DNA of 34,571 bases from Cellvibrio sp. (lineage in GTDB: Bacteria; Pseudomonadota; Gammaproteobacteria; Pseudomonadales; Cellvibrionaceae): assembly GCA_016712405.1 (NCBI GenBank), contig JADJRD010000016.1, positions 1 to 34,571 of the forward strand. The letters are read 5' to 3'. Shown in pieces: positions 1-8,229 of the stretch. Position 1 is the first letter of the stretch. Each line of letters begins with the position of its first letter. Below the pieces are notes generated by a model. It was not told the DNA's origin, ran no database searches, and saw only the letters and a list, made by a program, of their open reading frames with translations. A program made the translations under genes and the position numbers.

Positions 1-336
1 GGATATTCAAGATATTTAATTGAGTTCAGATATTCAAATGTTCTGTCTAGATTGTTGCTCTCAATTTTTCCACGACACTTGCCTTTGAATTTTGCATATT
101 CATACCCCTCATAATCAACTTCACCTTTGAGGATACCGAAAAATAGGTTTAAACGACGGGCGCCATAGCAACCTGTTTTTCGCCGGCGTTCTTTTTATTT
201 TGTCCGAGCTTTTCAATTGATTAGGAATTAATGATTTATCATGGCGGTATTTATTAGCAAGCAAAATCCGATTTCGCCTGCTGTAGGCGAAACTTGAAAA
301 TAGAAGGGAAAATAAAACTCCGCATATAATTTTCAT
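1..336 (-). pseudogene. exported hypothetical protein of cassette C26, frameshifted and cut by the window edge
   Basis: The ATG at 336-334 lies 14 bp after the cassette boundary. The N-terminus is a clear signal peptide (MKIICGVLFSLLFSSFAYS), followed by a basic stretch. The starting frame stops at 121-123, but another frame becomes open around 170-190 and stays open to base 1 with a natural composition (FFGILKGEVDYEGYEYAKF...), so I read one gene with a frameshift that continues past the left edge. No family recognised. A longer open frame starting at 588 passes through attC25 into this gene and is probably an artefact of the preceding cassette's frameshift. Confidence 0.6.
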
Positions 337-349
337 TGCTCTATTCCTA

Positions 350-423
350 TAACGTTGGGGTAACCGGCGGCCGTTAGGCTGTCCAGTAGAGCGCAGCGGA
401 ACGATGGTTGACCGCATTGTTAA
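350..423 (-). other. attC25 (short type)
   Basis: Minus strand begins TTAACAA (423) and ends CAACGTTA (350); about 74 bp, the short class without a long central arm. It separates C25 from C26. Confidence 0.8.
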
Positions 424-844
424 AAGCTTTTCAAAATATGCCAAGATGTTTTTTAATAGTAGAGCACACTCACGCAACATGAAAAATAGTATGAATAAAA
501 ATACAGTCATAAATACAAAAATATTTATATGCATGGCTTCGCCCCATTCTGTTGATTTTGAAATTAGAGATTTATGAAGTTTTTCCACGTCAAGGAATTT
601 TCCAAATTATTGGATCTTGCAGGTATGACGAAATCATACCTAATACCATCAGAACACAATAAGCCATTTCAATAGAAATGAATGCTAGAAAATGTATTGG
701 AATTCTTTCGGACAGTTTAGTGCCTGTTGATAATATTATGGTTATTCCCCCTGCAATGAAAAAAAGAAGAGCCATTAAGTTGAATGTCCAGTAAAACCTA
801 GAGATTCTTGACTGTATTATTTTGTATATCTTTGGTGTGGCCAT
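424..844 (-). pseudogene. small membrane protein of cassette C25, frameshifted
   Basis: The ATG at 844-842 is only about 7 bases from the end of attC24. The first frame (MATPKIYKII..., to 590) has two hydrophobic segments (about residues 21-40 and 50-71) and ends ...SSYLQDPIIWKIP. The frame that takes over near 605-612 reads FGKFLDVEKLHKSLISKS and then a third hydrophobic segment (INIFVFMTVFLFILFFML). I infer one three-helix membrane protein with a frameshift. The downstream frame runs through attC25 without a stop; one more base near 425-430 would end it at the TAA of the attC, as in other cassettes. Family unknown. Confidence 0.6.
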
Positions 845-850
845 AATATT

Positions 851-962
851 TAACGTTGTTATAAGCGGTGCGTTTTTTGTTGCGCTTTTGTGTTATACCC
901 TGTTTGACACCACGAATGTCTAAGCGCAACAAAAATGCATCCGCTTGATGACTTTTTGTTAA
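851..962 (-). other. attC24 (type a)
   Basis: Ends CTTATAACAACGTTA on the minus strand. The arms contain the GCGCAAC / GTTGCGC stem shared by type-a sites. It belongs to gene-less cassette C24 and is nearly identical to attC18, attC17, attC15 and attC13. Confidence 0.92.
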
Positions 963-1340
963 ACAAATACAATTTAGCAAATGTTCAAAATTTACCTGTT
1001 AACTAAAACCTTTGAACAGAAAACTAACATTATTATACCTAAACCCTGGGGCAGAAAATCTTTTGATTATTACCGCCTTAGCTTCATGGCCGCGTACTTC
1101 AATTAGTGCGACAAAAAAACTTCGTACTCAACAATGTAACCTAACTTCAATTTGGCACTAACAAATTCTAGAAGGCCTTGCAAAATGCTGACGAGATTTT
1201 TACTGTTGGCTTTCGTTTTGCTTTTTCTCGAACGCCAAAACAAACTTTCTACTTGCCTTTGTGCAGCGTGAGATTTTTCAAAGCTACTTGCACAAATGGC
1301 TAATTTAACTAAACTTGCAAAACCTTCAAACTAAAATATT
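963..1340 (-). repeat. gene-less cassette body, R family copy R1 (C24)
   Basis: About 380 bp with no convincing reading frame. It is repeated with clear similarity at 6176-6537 (R3), 7187-7548 (R4) and, split by an IS, at 4159-4320 plus 5866-6068 (R2). All four have the same attC type. Differences between copies include indels not in multiples of three, and stops fall at different places, which argues against a conserved protein. A GCTTTT-rich tract lies at about 1208-1230, and a short hairpin (AGTGCGA/TCGTACT around an A-run loop) at about 1105-1130. Confidence 0.75.
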
Positions 1341-1449
1341 TAACGTTGCGATTTGCGGTGGCTTTCTGTTGCGCTTTTGTGGCATATTCAGATGAGCACC
1401 GCGACCTTTTAAGCGCAACAGAAAGGTAATCACCAACATTGCCTTGTTA
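1341..1449 (-). other. attC23 (type a, ATTTGCGG variant)
   Basis: Plus strand starts TAACGTTGCGATTTGCGG and ends CCTTGTTA. It shares the GCGCAAC stem of type a. The same variant occurs at attC20 and attC12. Confidence 0.88.
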
Positions 1450-1827
1450 TAACCGCCAAACTTGACGTTTTGCTTTTGCTTATGCTTATGCTTTTGCTTT
1501 TGCTTTGCTTTACGCTTTTGATTTTTCTTTAAAAACAGTGAAAACTATAATTTGGCCAAAGGGGCATTTTTTATTATGCTAAGTAACTGAGCTCGTAAAT
1601 TAGCACATTCTTTCTCTGCTAAACTGGTAGAGATGGTGCTAGAGCTTCACTGCATTCTCGACTGACAGAATAAGTTTCAGCAACTTATAATTTTTTTAGG
1701 AAGCAACAGTAATACACAGACGCCCCCACAATGGTGTTAAAGCCGTTGCAAGCAACAACTAACAGAAGCACCAGCACAGCGATAAAGCTTGATGAACTAA
1801 AAACGAAACGCCAAAATCTTTGACTCA
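1450..1827 (-). repeat. gene-less cassette body, S family copy 1 (C23)
   Basis: No gene recognised. Related along its length to 3046-3421 (C20), with shared blocks such as GAGCTCGTAAATTAGC and AGCACATTCTTTCTC and both ends. Near the attC (1465-1525) is a run of GCTTTT/GCTTAT hexamers. Both S copies carry the same attC variant, so whole cassettes were duplicated or captured together. Confidence 0.65.
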
Positions 1828-1895
1828 AACGTTGCTATAAGCGTGCAGGAACGGCAACCAGTCGAGCGAAGGAACGATGCTTGATGGCCTTGTTA
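1828..1895 (-). other. attC22 (short type)
   Basis: Minus strand begins TTAACAAGGCCATCAAGC (1895) and ends GCTTATAGCAACGTTT (1828); about 68 bp. The last bases read GTTTG rather than GTTA, a weaker R' core. Confidence 0.75.
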
Positions 1896-2040
1896 AACAA
1901 ACACAAGTTAGCAAATGTTCAAATTCACCGCAAACCAAAAAAACACGAACAGAAAACTTAACGACCTAAAGCCTGGAAGGCGTCAAACCTTTTGATTTTT
2001 ACCCAAGTTTTAATGCTTTCGCCAGTTAAGGAGTAGTTAT
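1896..2040 (-). repeat. partial R-family segment in cassette C22
   Basis: The attC-proximal ~140 bp (CAAGTTAGCAAATGTTCAAA ... CCTTTTGATTTTTACC) match the same end of the R-family cassettes, while the rest of C22 differs and encodes a membrane protein. The opposite end (about 2340-2383) also resembles R. C22 therefore looks like a gene inserted into, or recombined with, an R-type cassette. Confidence 0.6.
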
Positions 2041-2313
2041 AACTACCCCTGAATCCAAACAACGATCTAATTCTACGTGAAATGAAATAAATTCGTATGA
2101 AAAATACAGTGAAACCAAAATGATAACCTCAGAATAGAATACCAACAGCAACAACAAGAAGGCCGTCAGGATTTACAGAACGAGAAAACGGCCTGCAGAT
2201 TAAAAGCCAAGACCTTTAATGCACTAATTCAATAATAATTTCAGCAATGGCTCGACCAATGATTTTGAACACGCCACCCAAAAAAGCTCTCCGGCAATTT
2301 CTCCAATTGGCAC
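1958..2313 (-). pseudogene. membrane protein of cassette C22, frameshifted
   Basis: No single frame exceeds about 60 codons, but joined frames give a coherent protein. GTG at 2313-2311 (AGGG six bases upstream) begins VPIGEIAGEL. It continues GGVFKIIGRAIAEIIIELV, then KGLGFLICRPFSRSVNPDG, then a hydrophobic segment LLVVAVGILF-GYHFGFTVFF, and ends in a basic tail (...IKTWVKIKRFDAFQALGR) at a TAA, 1960-1958. At least three indels or stops separate these pieces. The amphipathic N-terminus and the LICRPFS-type loop look like a small inner-membrane protein; I cannot name the family. The tail is read from the R-like segment. Confidence 0.55.
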
Positions 2314-2383
2314 GTCAACCCTAATTTAGTTTATTTAAAACGTAATTTCACAAAACTTGCAAAACCTGGACGCTAAAAACATT

Positions 2384-2509
2384 TAACGCCGAGTTCAGCA
2401 GCAGTTTTTAAGTTATGGTTTTATGGAATACTTGCGCAGCAAAACCATAAAGCCACGACTTAAAAACTGTCCATGGAGCGAGGCAGAACGAGCTGCAACG
2501 ACTTGTTAT
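2384..2509 (-). other. attC21 (type b)
   Basis: Type b: arms TTAAGT..GGTTTT and AAAACC..ACTTAA flank the central loop. Plus strand starts TAACGCCGAGTTCAGC and ends CGACTTGTTA; about 126 bp. Confidence 0.92.
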
Positions 2510-2513
2510 ACAT

Positions 2514-2918
2514 TTAATTTATTAGCGAGAAGTCAGCCCGATCATCCCAGCACATAGAGGAAATAAGCCATTTTCCGCTAAAATCAATAGCTTGAAACAA
2601 ATTTACTCCATAACGAACTTGAACTCCACCTTTACCTTCAAACACTAATGAATATTCTGACTTAATTTGAGCTACACGACCGAAAACTTCAACTTCACTT
2701 GCCTGTCTTTTCTTGTATTGAAATAAATATTACCATTAGAAATATTATTACCAATCATTGAAATATATTCTGGTACCGACCAATTAGGGAGGTACTTCCC
2801 CTTGTTATTGATGAATATTCCTTGCTCAATAAAACAGGATTTCAAAAGTTCAAAGTTAGGAAACTCTCAGATTTAAACGATATTCCTTCATACACAGTTC
2901 TGGAATTAACTCAAGCAC
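2514..2918 (-). pseudogene. NTF2-like / SnoaL-type small protein of cassette C21, frameshifted
   Basis: GTG at 2918-2916 has GAGGAG six bases upstream. Joined frames read LELIPEL, VYEGISFKSESF, PNFELLKSCFIEQGIFINN, NWSVPEYISMIGNN, ASEVEVFGRVAQIKSEY, VQVRYGVNLFQAIDFSG, KWLISSMCWDD, then a TAA at 2516-2514. The order fits an NTF2-like (DUF4440/SnoaL) fold: helical N-terminus with F-x-x-x-G-I-F-I, a strand with V-x-G-R-V-A, and the late FSGKWLISSMxWDD strand typical of the superfamily. About three indels break it (near 2890, 2855 and 2700). Such proteins are compact binding or enzyme scaffolds; substrate unknown. Confidence 0.6.
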
Positions 2919-2941
2919 AATGGACTCCTCTGTGGAAATTT

Positions 2942-3045
2942 TATAGCGATGCGATTTGCGGTGACTTTTCTGTTGCGCTTTTGCACAATGAGCACCGCGA
3001 ATACAAAAGCGCAACACAAAAGGCATCCGCAACATTGCTTTGTTA
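2942..3045 (-). other. attC20 (type a, degenerate R' end)
   Basis: Same variant as attC23 (GATTTGCGGTGAC arm and GCGCAAC stem), but the recombination end reads TATAGCGATGCG instead of TAACGTTGCG, so the R' core is damaged or misread. It begins TAACAAAGCAATG on the minus strand. Confidence 0.78.
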
Positions 3046-3421
3046 TAACCACAAAACTTGACGCTTTTGCTTTTGCCTTTACGCTTTGATTTTCTTTAAA
3101 ACGGTGAAAACTTTAATTTGGACAAAGGGCAGAGCACGTTTTCACTAACTTAACTTACGAAGCTCGTAATTAGCACATTCTTTCTCACAACTAAACAAGT
3201 GAGATGGTGCTGAGCCTCACCGCATTCTTGACCGATAAGAATGCGTTTTCACTAAGCCAGCTTACAGCGAACTGAAATGGCACTAACTCAACAACGATGT
3301 GGCTAAAAACACAAGTGCCAAAGTTTCACTGCAAGCTAGACGGAATGTGGCACGAACAAAAATACGACCAACTTTCAAAGCTCGATGAACTAAAAAAGAA
3401 ACACCTAAATCTTTGACTCTA
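3046..3421 (-). repeat. gene-less cassette body, S family copy 2 (C20)
   Basis: Second copy of the S family (see 1450-1827), about 375 bp and without an intact gene. GCTTTTGCTTTTGCC hexamer repeats lie next to the attC (3062-3090). Both ends are well conserved between copies, the middle less so. Confidence 0.65.
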
Positions 3422-3546
3422 TAACGTTAAGTTCAGCGGCAGTTTTTCTTTTGCGCTTTGTGTTACACAATGAGCACCGCGAATGCAAAAGCGCAACAGA
3501 AAACTGTCCAGTGGAGCGAAGCGCAACGAAGGTCAACGCCTTGTTA
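3422..3546 (-). other. attC19 (type a)
   Basis: Plus strand TAACGTTAAGTTCAGCGG ... CGCCTTGTTA, with GCGCTTT and GCGCAAC arms. Closest to attC1 in its terminal arms. The TAA stop of the C19 gene lies in its first bases. Confidence 0.9.
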
Positions 3547-4039
3547 AACTTGCTTTTGCTCCTTTGAGCAAATAGGGCATACAGCTTTCCAATTTTTTAC
3601 AGAGAAGGCAATGAGTAAAAGCCCTATAAAAAATTAGAGCCGATGATAATTAAATTTGAAAATTGGTTTGAAGCCATTGATTCACCGATGTACTCAAGAG
3701 AGGCGATTCTTGCATGTTCAAAAGATAAATAAATAAAACTTGGCAATTGAGTTGAGACTAAAATATGCCAATTAGAAAGCAACCAGTTGAAACTATAATT
3801 TTCTCGCCAGGAGTTACAGCAGAAGAATCTGTAGACATTAACTTAGGAAGTAATAACCAAACGATAACGCCCATGACTAATGGAACTAACTTCGAGAAGT
3901 ATAAGATTGATGGAGCTTCGATACTTTCTACTTCTGGAATCATTTTCAAAGAGGCAACCAATTCAATAAAACTTGAAATTCCATACGTAACTAAAAGTAT
4001 TGCTGTGACTTTAAAAATTGCAATAGACAGACTATTCAT
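3544..4039 (-). pseudogene. four-helix membrane protein of cassette C19, frameshifted
   Basis: ATG at 4039-4037 follows AAAGGAAA, 10 bases after the cassette boundary. Frame 1 (93 codons, MNSLSIAIFK...) holds two hydrophobic segments (about residues 8-31 and 45-65) and runs into a third. Joined with two or three frame changes, it continues YFSLNSIAKFYLFIF, HARIASLEYIGESMA, FSNLIIIGSNF, IGLLLIAFSVKNWKA and ends VCPICSKEQKQV. The TAA stop (3546-3544) overlaps the first TAA of attC19. About 160 residues, four helices and a CPIC pair at the C-terminus. Family not recognised. Confidence 0.65.
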
Positions 4040-4049
4040 AGCTTTCCTT

Positions 4050-4158
4050 TAACGTTGTTATAAGCGGTGCGTTTTTTGTTGCGCTTTTGAGTTACACTCA
4101 ATGAGCACCGCGAATGCAAAAGCGCAACAAAAAATGCATCCGCTTGATGACTTTGTTA
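4050..4158 (-). other. attC18 (type a)
   Basis: Near-identical to attC24, attC17, attC15 and attC13: TAACGTTGTTATAAGCGG ... GACTTTGTTA on the plus strand. It is the attC of the R2 cassette that carries the IS. Confidence 0.93.
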
Positions 4159-4312
4159 AACAAGTACAATTAGCAAATGTACAAATTCACTGCAAGCCGA
4201 AAAAATACCAAACAGAAAACCTAACGACCTAAAGCCTGAGGCGGAAAACCTTTTGATTTTTGCCTAAGCTTCATGGCCTCGTTCTTCAAAAGTACGACAA
4301 AAAACTTCGTAC

Positions 4313-4320
4313 TCACTAAT
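4313..4320. repeat. target site duplication, left copy
   Basis: TCACTAAT directly abuts the left IS end and recurs at 5858-5865. In the uninterrupted R4 copy this sequence is present once (about 7340-7347). Confidence 0.9.
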
Positions 4321-5857
4321 CTGGACTTTAGAAAACCACCCACCCCGCCAACCCCAGGTTAGCGCCAAAAAAATTCTAGCTCCATCATTATTGCCCCATG
4401 ATTTTTTATAGAAAAATCATGGGGCAGTTTACCTTCTCACCAAAACCTAGGATGGCGGCCTTATTTTATTGCAGGTCGTACTCCACCACTCCAAAACGCT
4501 AACACGCTGAAAATGTTTTACCAATCCATCAGGATTTTTCCTGCGGTCACCTCCGCTTTATTGCGCCAAGGTAACTGCAACATGACGCCGTCCAGTTTTT
4601 CCGCTGGCATCAACGACAACAATTGAATTAATCCGTAGCCTATTGTCGTTAACTGTACCCAACGATTTAATGTCGTCGCGCCTGTTGCCAGGCCTCTTTT
4701 TACTCCCCAGGAATTTTCAATTCATTGAACGTGCTTTCAATACTCCAGCGCTTCGCGTAAGCAACAATAATTTCTTCTGCACTTAATTCGCTACTCGTTG
4801 ACAGAAGCAGACGTGTCTTATTCCACTTTTCATTTCTTTCGTCATAAAATTCGCACCAGACCGCGCCGACTTTTGCGCCTTTGATAAAACGAGCCAACAC
4901 GACTTATGGCGATATCGCAACCGCTGATTCTTTCCATATAAGAATAACGTTGCTTCTGTCGTTGCCATGCGATTGACTCGCGACTCTGTAACTTGTTTTC
5001 CATATTTGGCAGGTCTGCCGCGCTGTTTTTCGTTGGGGTTGCAGGCATATCGTGCAACGGGTGTCGTGGCGTACTTGCCCGATCACATCAATTTCTTGCG
5101 CTAACATCGCCAGAATAAGATCGCCGCGCATGTACCAGCTATCCATCAATAATCGCACGGTTTTGCCGCTGTATAAGCTCGATACACTGCGGATCAGTGT
5201 TTGCGCGGCGCGCAATTTCCCAGTGTTGCCTGCGGTACGCATTAATCTGGATAACAAAGGAATGGCGATATTATTTCCTTTTTCTCGCCTGGCAATTTGT
5301 GCAAGCGTCACCCAGCATTGTCCACGAACAAAACGCGCCAAATTAGGTTTGTTGCCATGCTGATGATGAATCTGGCTTGCGGGCGCTTTTTCTGAGCTGC
5401 GCAGCACAAGCGTGTCATCTATGGCTAAATAAATAATCTCTCCGCCTACTTGTTGAATAACAACACGTACAAATGCGCGAGCGAGTAATAACCACGACCA
5501 TTTCCCTTGCCGCAAACATTTGTAGTAACTCGTCCAGTGCTTTTGCGTTTAGCATCCCCAGCTTTGCGTGACAAAGCCAGAGCGCGTGAGCATGGCTCCG
5601 ACTAACAATTCAAGGCAGGTGCCTACTGCACGCAAGGGTAGACTTTTACCTAAAATTGTTATCCAATCACCCAGTTCGCGTGGGATGTTGCTGCATCCTT
5701 TGTTGAGCATTGCGGCCTCCAGATAGTCATCGAAAACTTCTGAAGGCCGCGCCCAGACTACTCGCTAAATTCAACACAGTAGTCAAGGCGCGGCAAATTT
5801 CTGCCGCATTTTTGTCAAGCTTTTTGAAAAATTTAACTCTGAGATTCTAAAGTCCAG
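4321..5857 (-). mobile_element. IS4-superfamily-like insertion sequence, 1,537 bp
   Basis: Perfect 13-bp terminal inverted repeats, CTGGACTTTAGAA at 4321-4333 and its complement at 5845-5857, flanked by an 8-bp direct repeat TCACTAAT. A single transposase gene runs on the minus strand. Length, DDE motifs and the Y-x2-R-x3-E-x6-K signature of the transposase suggest the IS4 group or a near relative; I cannot assign a named IS. Confidence 0.88.
4447..5710 (-). pseudogene. DDE transposase (IS4-superfamily-like), disrupted
   Basis: ATG at 5710 begins MLNKGCSNIPRELGDWI. The family-typical HWTSYYK and QGKWSWLLLA follow, interrupted by an in-frame TAA and frame changes near 5550. The DDE core shows YLAIDDTLVLR (first D, about 5420), LLMDSWYMRGD (second D) and, in another frame, YAKRWSIESTFNELK, where Y, R, E and K form the YREK signature containing the catalytic E. 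The C-terminus reads RWVQLTTIGYGLIQLL ... KHFQRVSVLEWW, ending at TAG 4449-4447. About 420 codons are needed, as expected for the family. Frame changes near 5050 and 4900-4700 would make it inactive unless they are sequencing errors. Confidence 0.82.
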
Positions 5858-5865
5858 TCACTAAT
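5858..5865. repeat. target site duplication, right copy
   Basis: TCACTAAT immediately after the right IS end, identical to 4313-4320. Confidence 0.9.
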
Positions 5866-6068
5866 GTAACCTAACTTCAATTCGGCACAGCAAATTCTAA
5901 AGCCTTGCAAAATGCCAGCGAGCTTTGGCTTTTGATATTGCTTTTGCTTTTCTTGAATACCAAGACCAACTATCTACTTGCCTTTGCGTTCAGCGTGAGA
6001 TTTTTCAAAGCTGCACAAGCCGAACGGTAATTTAACTGAAATTACAAAACATTAACGCTATAAATATT

Positions 6069-6175
6069 TAACGTTGTTATAAGCGGTGCGTTTTTGTTGC
6101 GCTTTTGAGTTATACACAATGAGCACCGCGAATGCAAAAGCGCAACAAAAATGCATCCGCTTGATGACTTTGTTA
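6069..6175 (-). other. attC17 (type a)
   Basis: TAACGTTGTTATAAGCGG ... GACTTTGTTA; attC of gene-less cassette C17 (R3). Confidence 0.93.
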
Positions 6176-6537
6176 AACAAATACAAGTTAGCAAATGTTC
6201 AAAGTTACTGCAAACAAAAAACCTTTGAACCAGAAAACCAAACGACCTAAAGCCTGGGGCAGAAAACCTTTTGATTTTTACCTAAGCTTCATGGCCGCGT
6301 ACTTTAATTAGTGCGACAAAAAACTTCGTAACAACTAATTTGGCCTAACTTCGATTTAGCACTAACAAATTCTAAGGCCTTGCAAAATGCCAGCGAGCTT
6401 TTGCTTTTGGCTTTGCTTTTTCTCGAAAGCTACGATTAACTTTCTACTTGCCTTCGCGTACAGCGTGAGATTTTTCAAAGCTGAACAAGCCAAACGGTAA
6501 TTTAACTGAACTTGCAAAACCTTCAAACTAAAATATT
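6176..6537 (-). repeat. gene-less cassette body, R family copy R3 (C17)
   Basis: About 360 bp, closest to R4 and R1. GCTTTTGCTTTTGGCTTTGC lies at 6397-6420. No reading frame is shared with the other copies. Confidence 0.75.
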
Positions 6538-7025
6538 TAACGCCGAGCTAAACGGTGAAATTTATATTTAAGTTTTTGGGATAATAGCGTAGCGACCCAA
6601 AACTTAAATATAAATGCATCCAGTGGAGAGCGCGAAGCGCCGGAACGGGTTTGAAACGACTTGTTAGGTTTTTTGCTTTGCCTGATGTATAGGGTTAGAA
6701 ATAGTAATTGCAGTACTAACAGCAATACAATTATTTCTTTAATTGAAGAATTTAGCTCAATTAATGCCTTTTGTGCCGCATAGCCGGCATTCTCTGCTTC
6801 AAAATTTGCCTCAAATAACTCAACATAATCTGCGTTGCTGAACTGTTCGGATTTAACTTTTTCTATAAATTTCTTTGTGAATTCTGGACTACCAATTACT
6901 TTTGAAGAACGCGCAAGATCATTTTCAATTTTATTATTCAGCATGCTGAAAAATAGTATAACGCCGATGAGCAATAGAATACTTATAGCGTATGTGGCAA
7001 GCAACATTACTTTTGACTTATTCAT
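6537..7025 (-). CDS. two-helix membrane protein of cassette C16, reading through its attC
   Basis: ATG at 7025 with purine-rich GGGAAAGGGAA upstream. Residues 7-28 (MLLATYAISILLLIGVILFF) and about 97-113 (IIVLLLVLQLLFLTLYI) are membrane segments. Between them is a charged helical domain (KIENDLARSS ... AQKALIELNSSIKE), probably periplasmic. After RQSKKPNK the frame runs through the whole of attC16 and stops at the TAA formed by its last bases, adding about 42 residues. Other cassette genes stop at the first TAA of the attC, so the natural end may be near 6666 and the tail due to a one-base error in the A-run at about 6670-6675. Family unknown. Confidence 0.65.
   Translation of the reverse strand: MNKSKVMLLATYAISILLLIGVILFFSMLNNKIENDLARSSKVIGSPEFTKKFIEKVKSEQFSNADYVELFEANFEAENAGYAAQKALIELNSSIKEIIVLLLVLQLLFLTLYIRQSKKPNKSFQTRSGASRSPLDAFIFKFWVATLLSQKLKYKFHRLARR
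6538..6667 (-). other. attC16 (type b variant)
   Basis: Plus strand TAACGCCGAGCTAAACGG, arms TTTATATTTAAGTTTTTGGG and CCCAAAACTTAAATATAA, end ACGACTTGTTA. About 130 bp, longest perfect arm pair in the array. Confidence 0.9.
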
Positions 7026-7077
7026 TAATTCCCTTTCCCTTTATAAAAATTAGCACAATGCATATTTAGATTGAACC

Positions 7078-7186
7078 TAACGTTGTTATAAGCGGTGCGT
7101 TTTTTGTTGCGCTTTTGAGTTACACTCAATGAGCACCGCGAATGCAAAAGCGCAACAAAAAATGCATCCGCTTGATGACTTTGTTA
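7078..7186 (-). other. attC15 (type a)
   Basis: Near-identical to attC18. attC of gene-less cassette C15 (R4). Confidence 0.93.
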
Positions 7187-7548
7187 AACAAGTACAAATT
7201 AGCAAATGTACAAATTCACTGCAAGCCAAAAAATACTGAACAGAACGCTTAACGACCTAAAGCCTGAGGCGACAAACCTTTTGATTTTTACCTAAGCTTC
7301 ATGGCCTCGTTCTTCAAAAGTACGACAAAAAACTTCGTACTCACTAATGTAAACTAACTTCGATTTGGCACACACAAATTCTAAGGCCTTGCAAAATGCC
7401 AGCGAGCTTTTGCTTTTGGCTTTTGACTTTGCTTTTTCTCGAAAGCCAAGTCTAACTTTCTGCCTTTCCGTACAGCGTGACTTTTCAAAGCTGCACAAGC
7501 CAAACAGTAATTTAACAGAACTTGCAAAACATTAACGCTACAAATATT
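7187..7548 (-). repeat. gene-less cassette body, R family copy R4 (C15)
   Basis: About 360 bp. A minus-strand frame of 68 codons exists here (7498-7292, Lys/Ser-rich KAKSKAKSK), but the corresponding frames in R1 and R3 are closed, so it is not supported as a gene. The hairpin AGTACGA/TCGTACT (7319-7341) and the GCTTTT-rich tract (7407-7440) are shared with other copies. Confidence 0.72.
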
Positions 7549-7617
7549 TAACGTTGCTATAAACGGTGCCGGAACGGCATCCAGAGAGCGAAGCGAACGT
7601 GTTTGATTGCCTTGTTA
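7549..7617 (-). other. attC14 (short type)
   Basis: TAACGTTGCTATAAACGG ... GCCTTGTTA, 69 bp. Resembles attC22 and attC25. Confidence 0.85.
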
Positions 7618-7737
7618 GGCAAAGTAATTTTACAAGTGCCATATTTAAAGCTACCAAACATGCTTCGTAATAAACCCAAAATTACATTCATTGTGAATGC
7701 AAAACAAGCCAAACTTGCTACTTATATTTCGTGACTG

Positions 7738-8111
7738 CTATTTCACAACAGCGAACGAATTCGTGCATTTACTTATAGCAGGTAAAGGAGCTGCACTATT
7801 TGAATGCTCTAGCACTTTACATCGTTTCGTGTCGATTACCACGTATTGTAACTTCGGCAAATGCCCCCAGCTTACTTTGACGTGTTCATTCTCTACGAGA
7901 ACAGTAGGGGCAATTTTAAGGTTGCCCATTAACGGACCAAGAAAACCTTCTTCTGATACCTTCTTTCCTTCAGCCAAAAAATGATAGCGTGCCATGTGCA
8001 CTTCCTCGACGACTAATGTTAAAAAGTGTTTCAGGAATGACGATTCGAAATTGTTCCGAATTTAGAACAGGCAACAAGTAAAAATATGAATGTGAATTTT
8101 AGAGTTCGCAT
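7738..8111 (-). pseudogene. putative lipoprotein of cassette C14, frameshifted
   Basis: ATG at 8111-8109, 9 bases from the cassette boundary, begins MRTLKFTFIFLLVAC, a lipoprotein signal with lipobox LVAC. Frame changes near 8035 and 7978 join SKFGTISNRHS, PETLFNISRRGSAHGTLSFF and EGKKVSEEGFLGPLMGNLK ... HVKVSWGHLPKLQYVVIDT ... AVVK, ending at 7738. The last piece alone is open from an ATG at 7995, but the upstream signal peptide makes the longer form more natural. About 120 residues. No family recognised. Confidence 0.6.
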
Positions 8112-8120
8112 TATGGTGCC

Positions 8121-8229
8121 TAACGTTGTTATAAGCGGTGCGTTTTTTGTTGCGCTTTTGTGTTATACACAATGAGCACCGCGAATGCAAAAGCGCAACA
8201 AAAAATGCATCCGCTTGATGACTTTGTTA
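8121..8229 (-). other. attC13 (type a)
   Basis: TAACGTTGTTATAAGCGG ... GACTTTGTTA. Same type as the R-family attC sites, but this cassette carries a gene. Confidence 0.93.

Larger units (their letters stand above)
4159..6068 (-). repeat. gene-less cassette body, R family copy R2, split by an IS (C18)
   Basis: R-family sequence runs 4159-4320 and resumes at 5866-6068. Removing the IS and one copy of the TCACTAAT duplication restores a continuous R body aligned with R1, R3 and R4. No gene apart from the transposase inside the IS. Confidence 0.75.

Noticed and set aside
798..980. 60-codon minus-strand frame
   Set aside because: Lies almost entirely in attC24.
1465..1525. Hexamer run as a possible CRISPR or satellite array
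   Set aside because: Units are six bases without spacers; simple low-complexity tract.
3765..4052. 95-codon plus-strand frame
   Set aside because: Antisense shadow of the C19 membrane protein.
7292..7498. 68-codon Lys/Ser-rich minus-strand frame in R4
   Set aside because: Frame is not kept in sister copies R1 and R3; the composition follows from the GCTTTT tract.
7697..7984. 95-codon plus-strand frame
   Set aside because: Antisense to the lipoprotein gene of C14, and all cassettes read on the minus strand.
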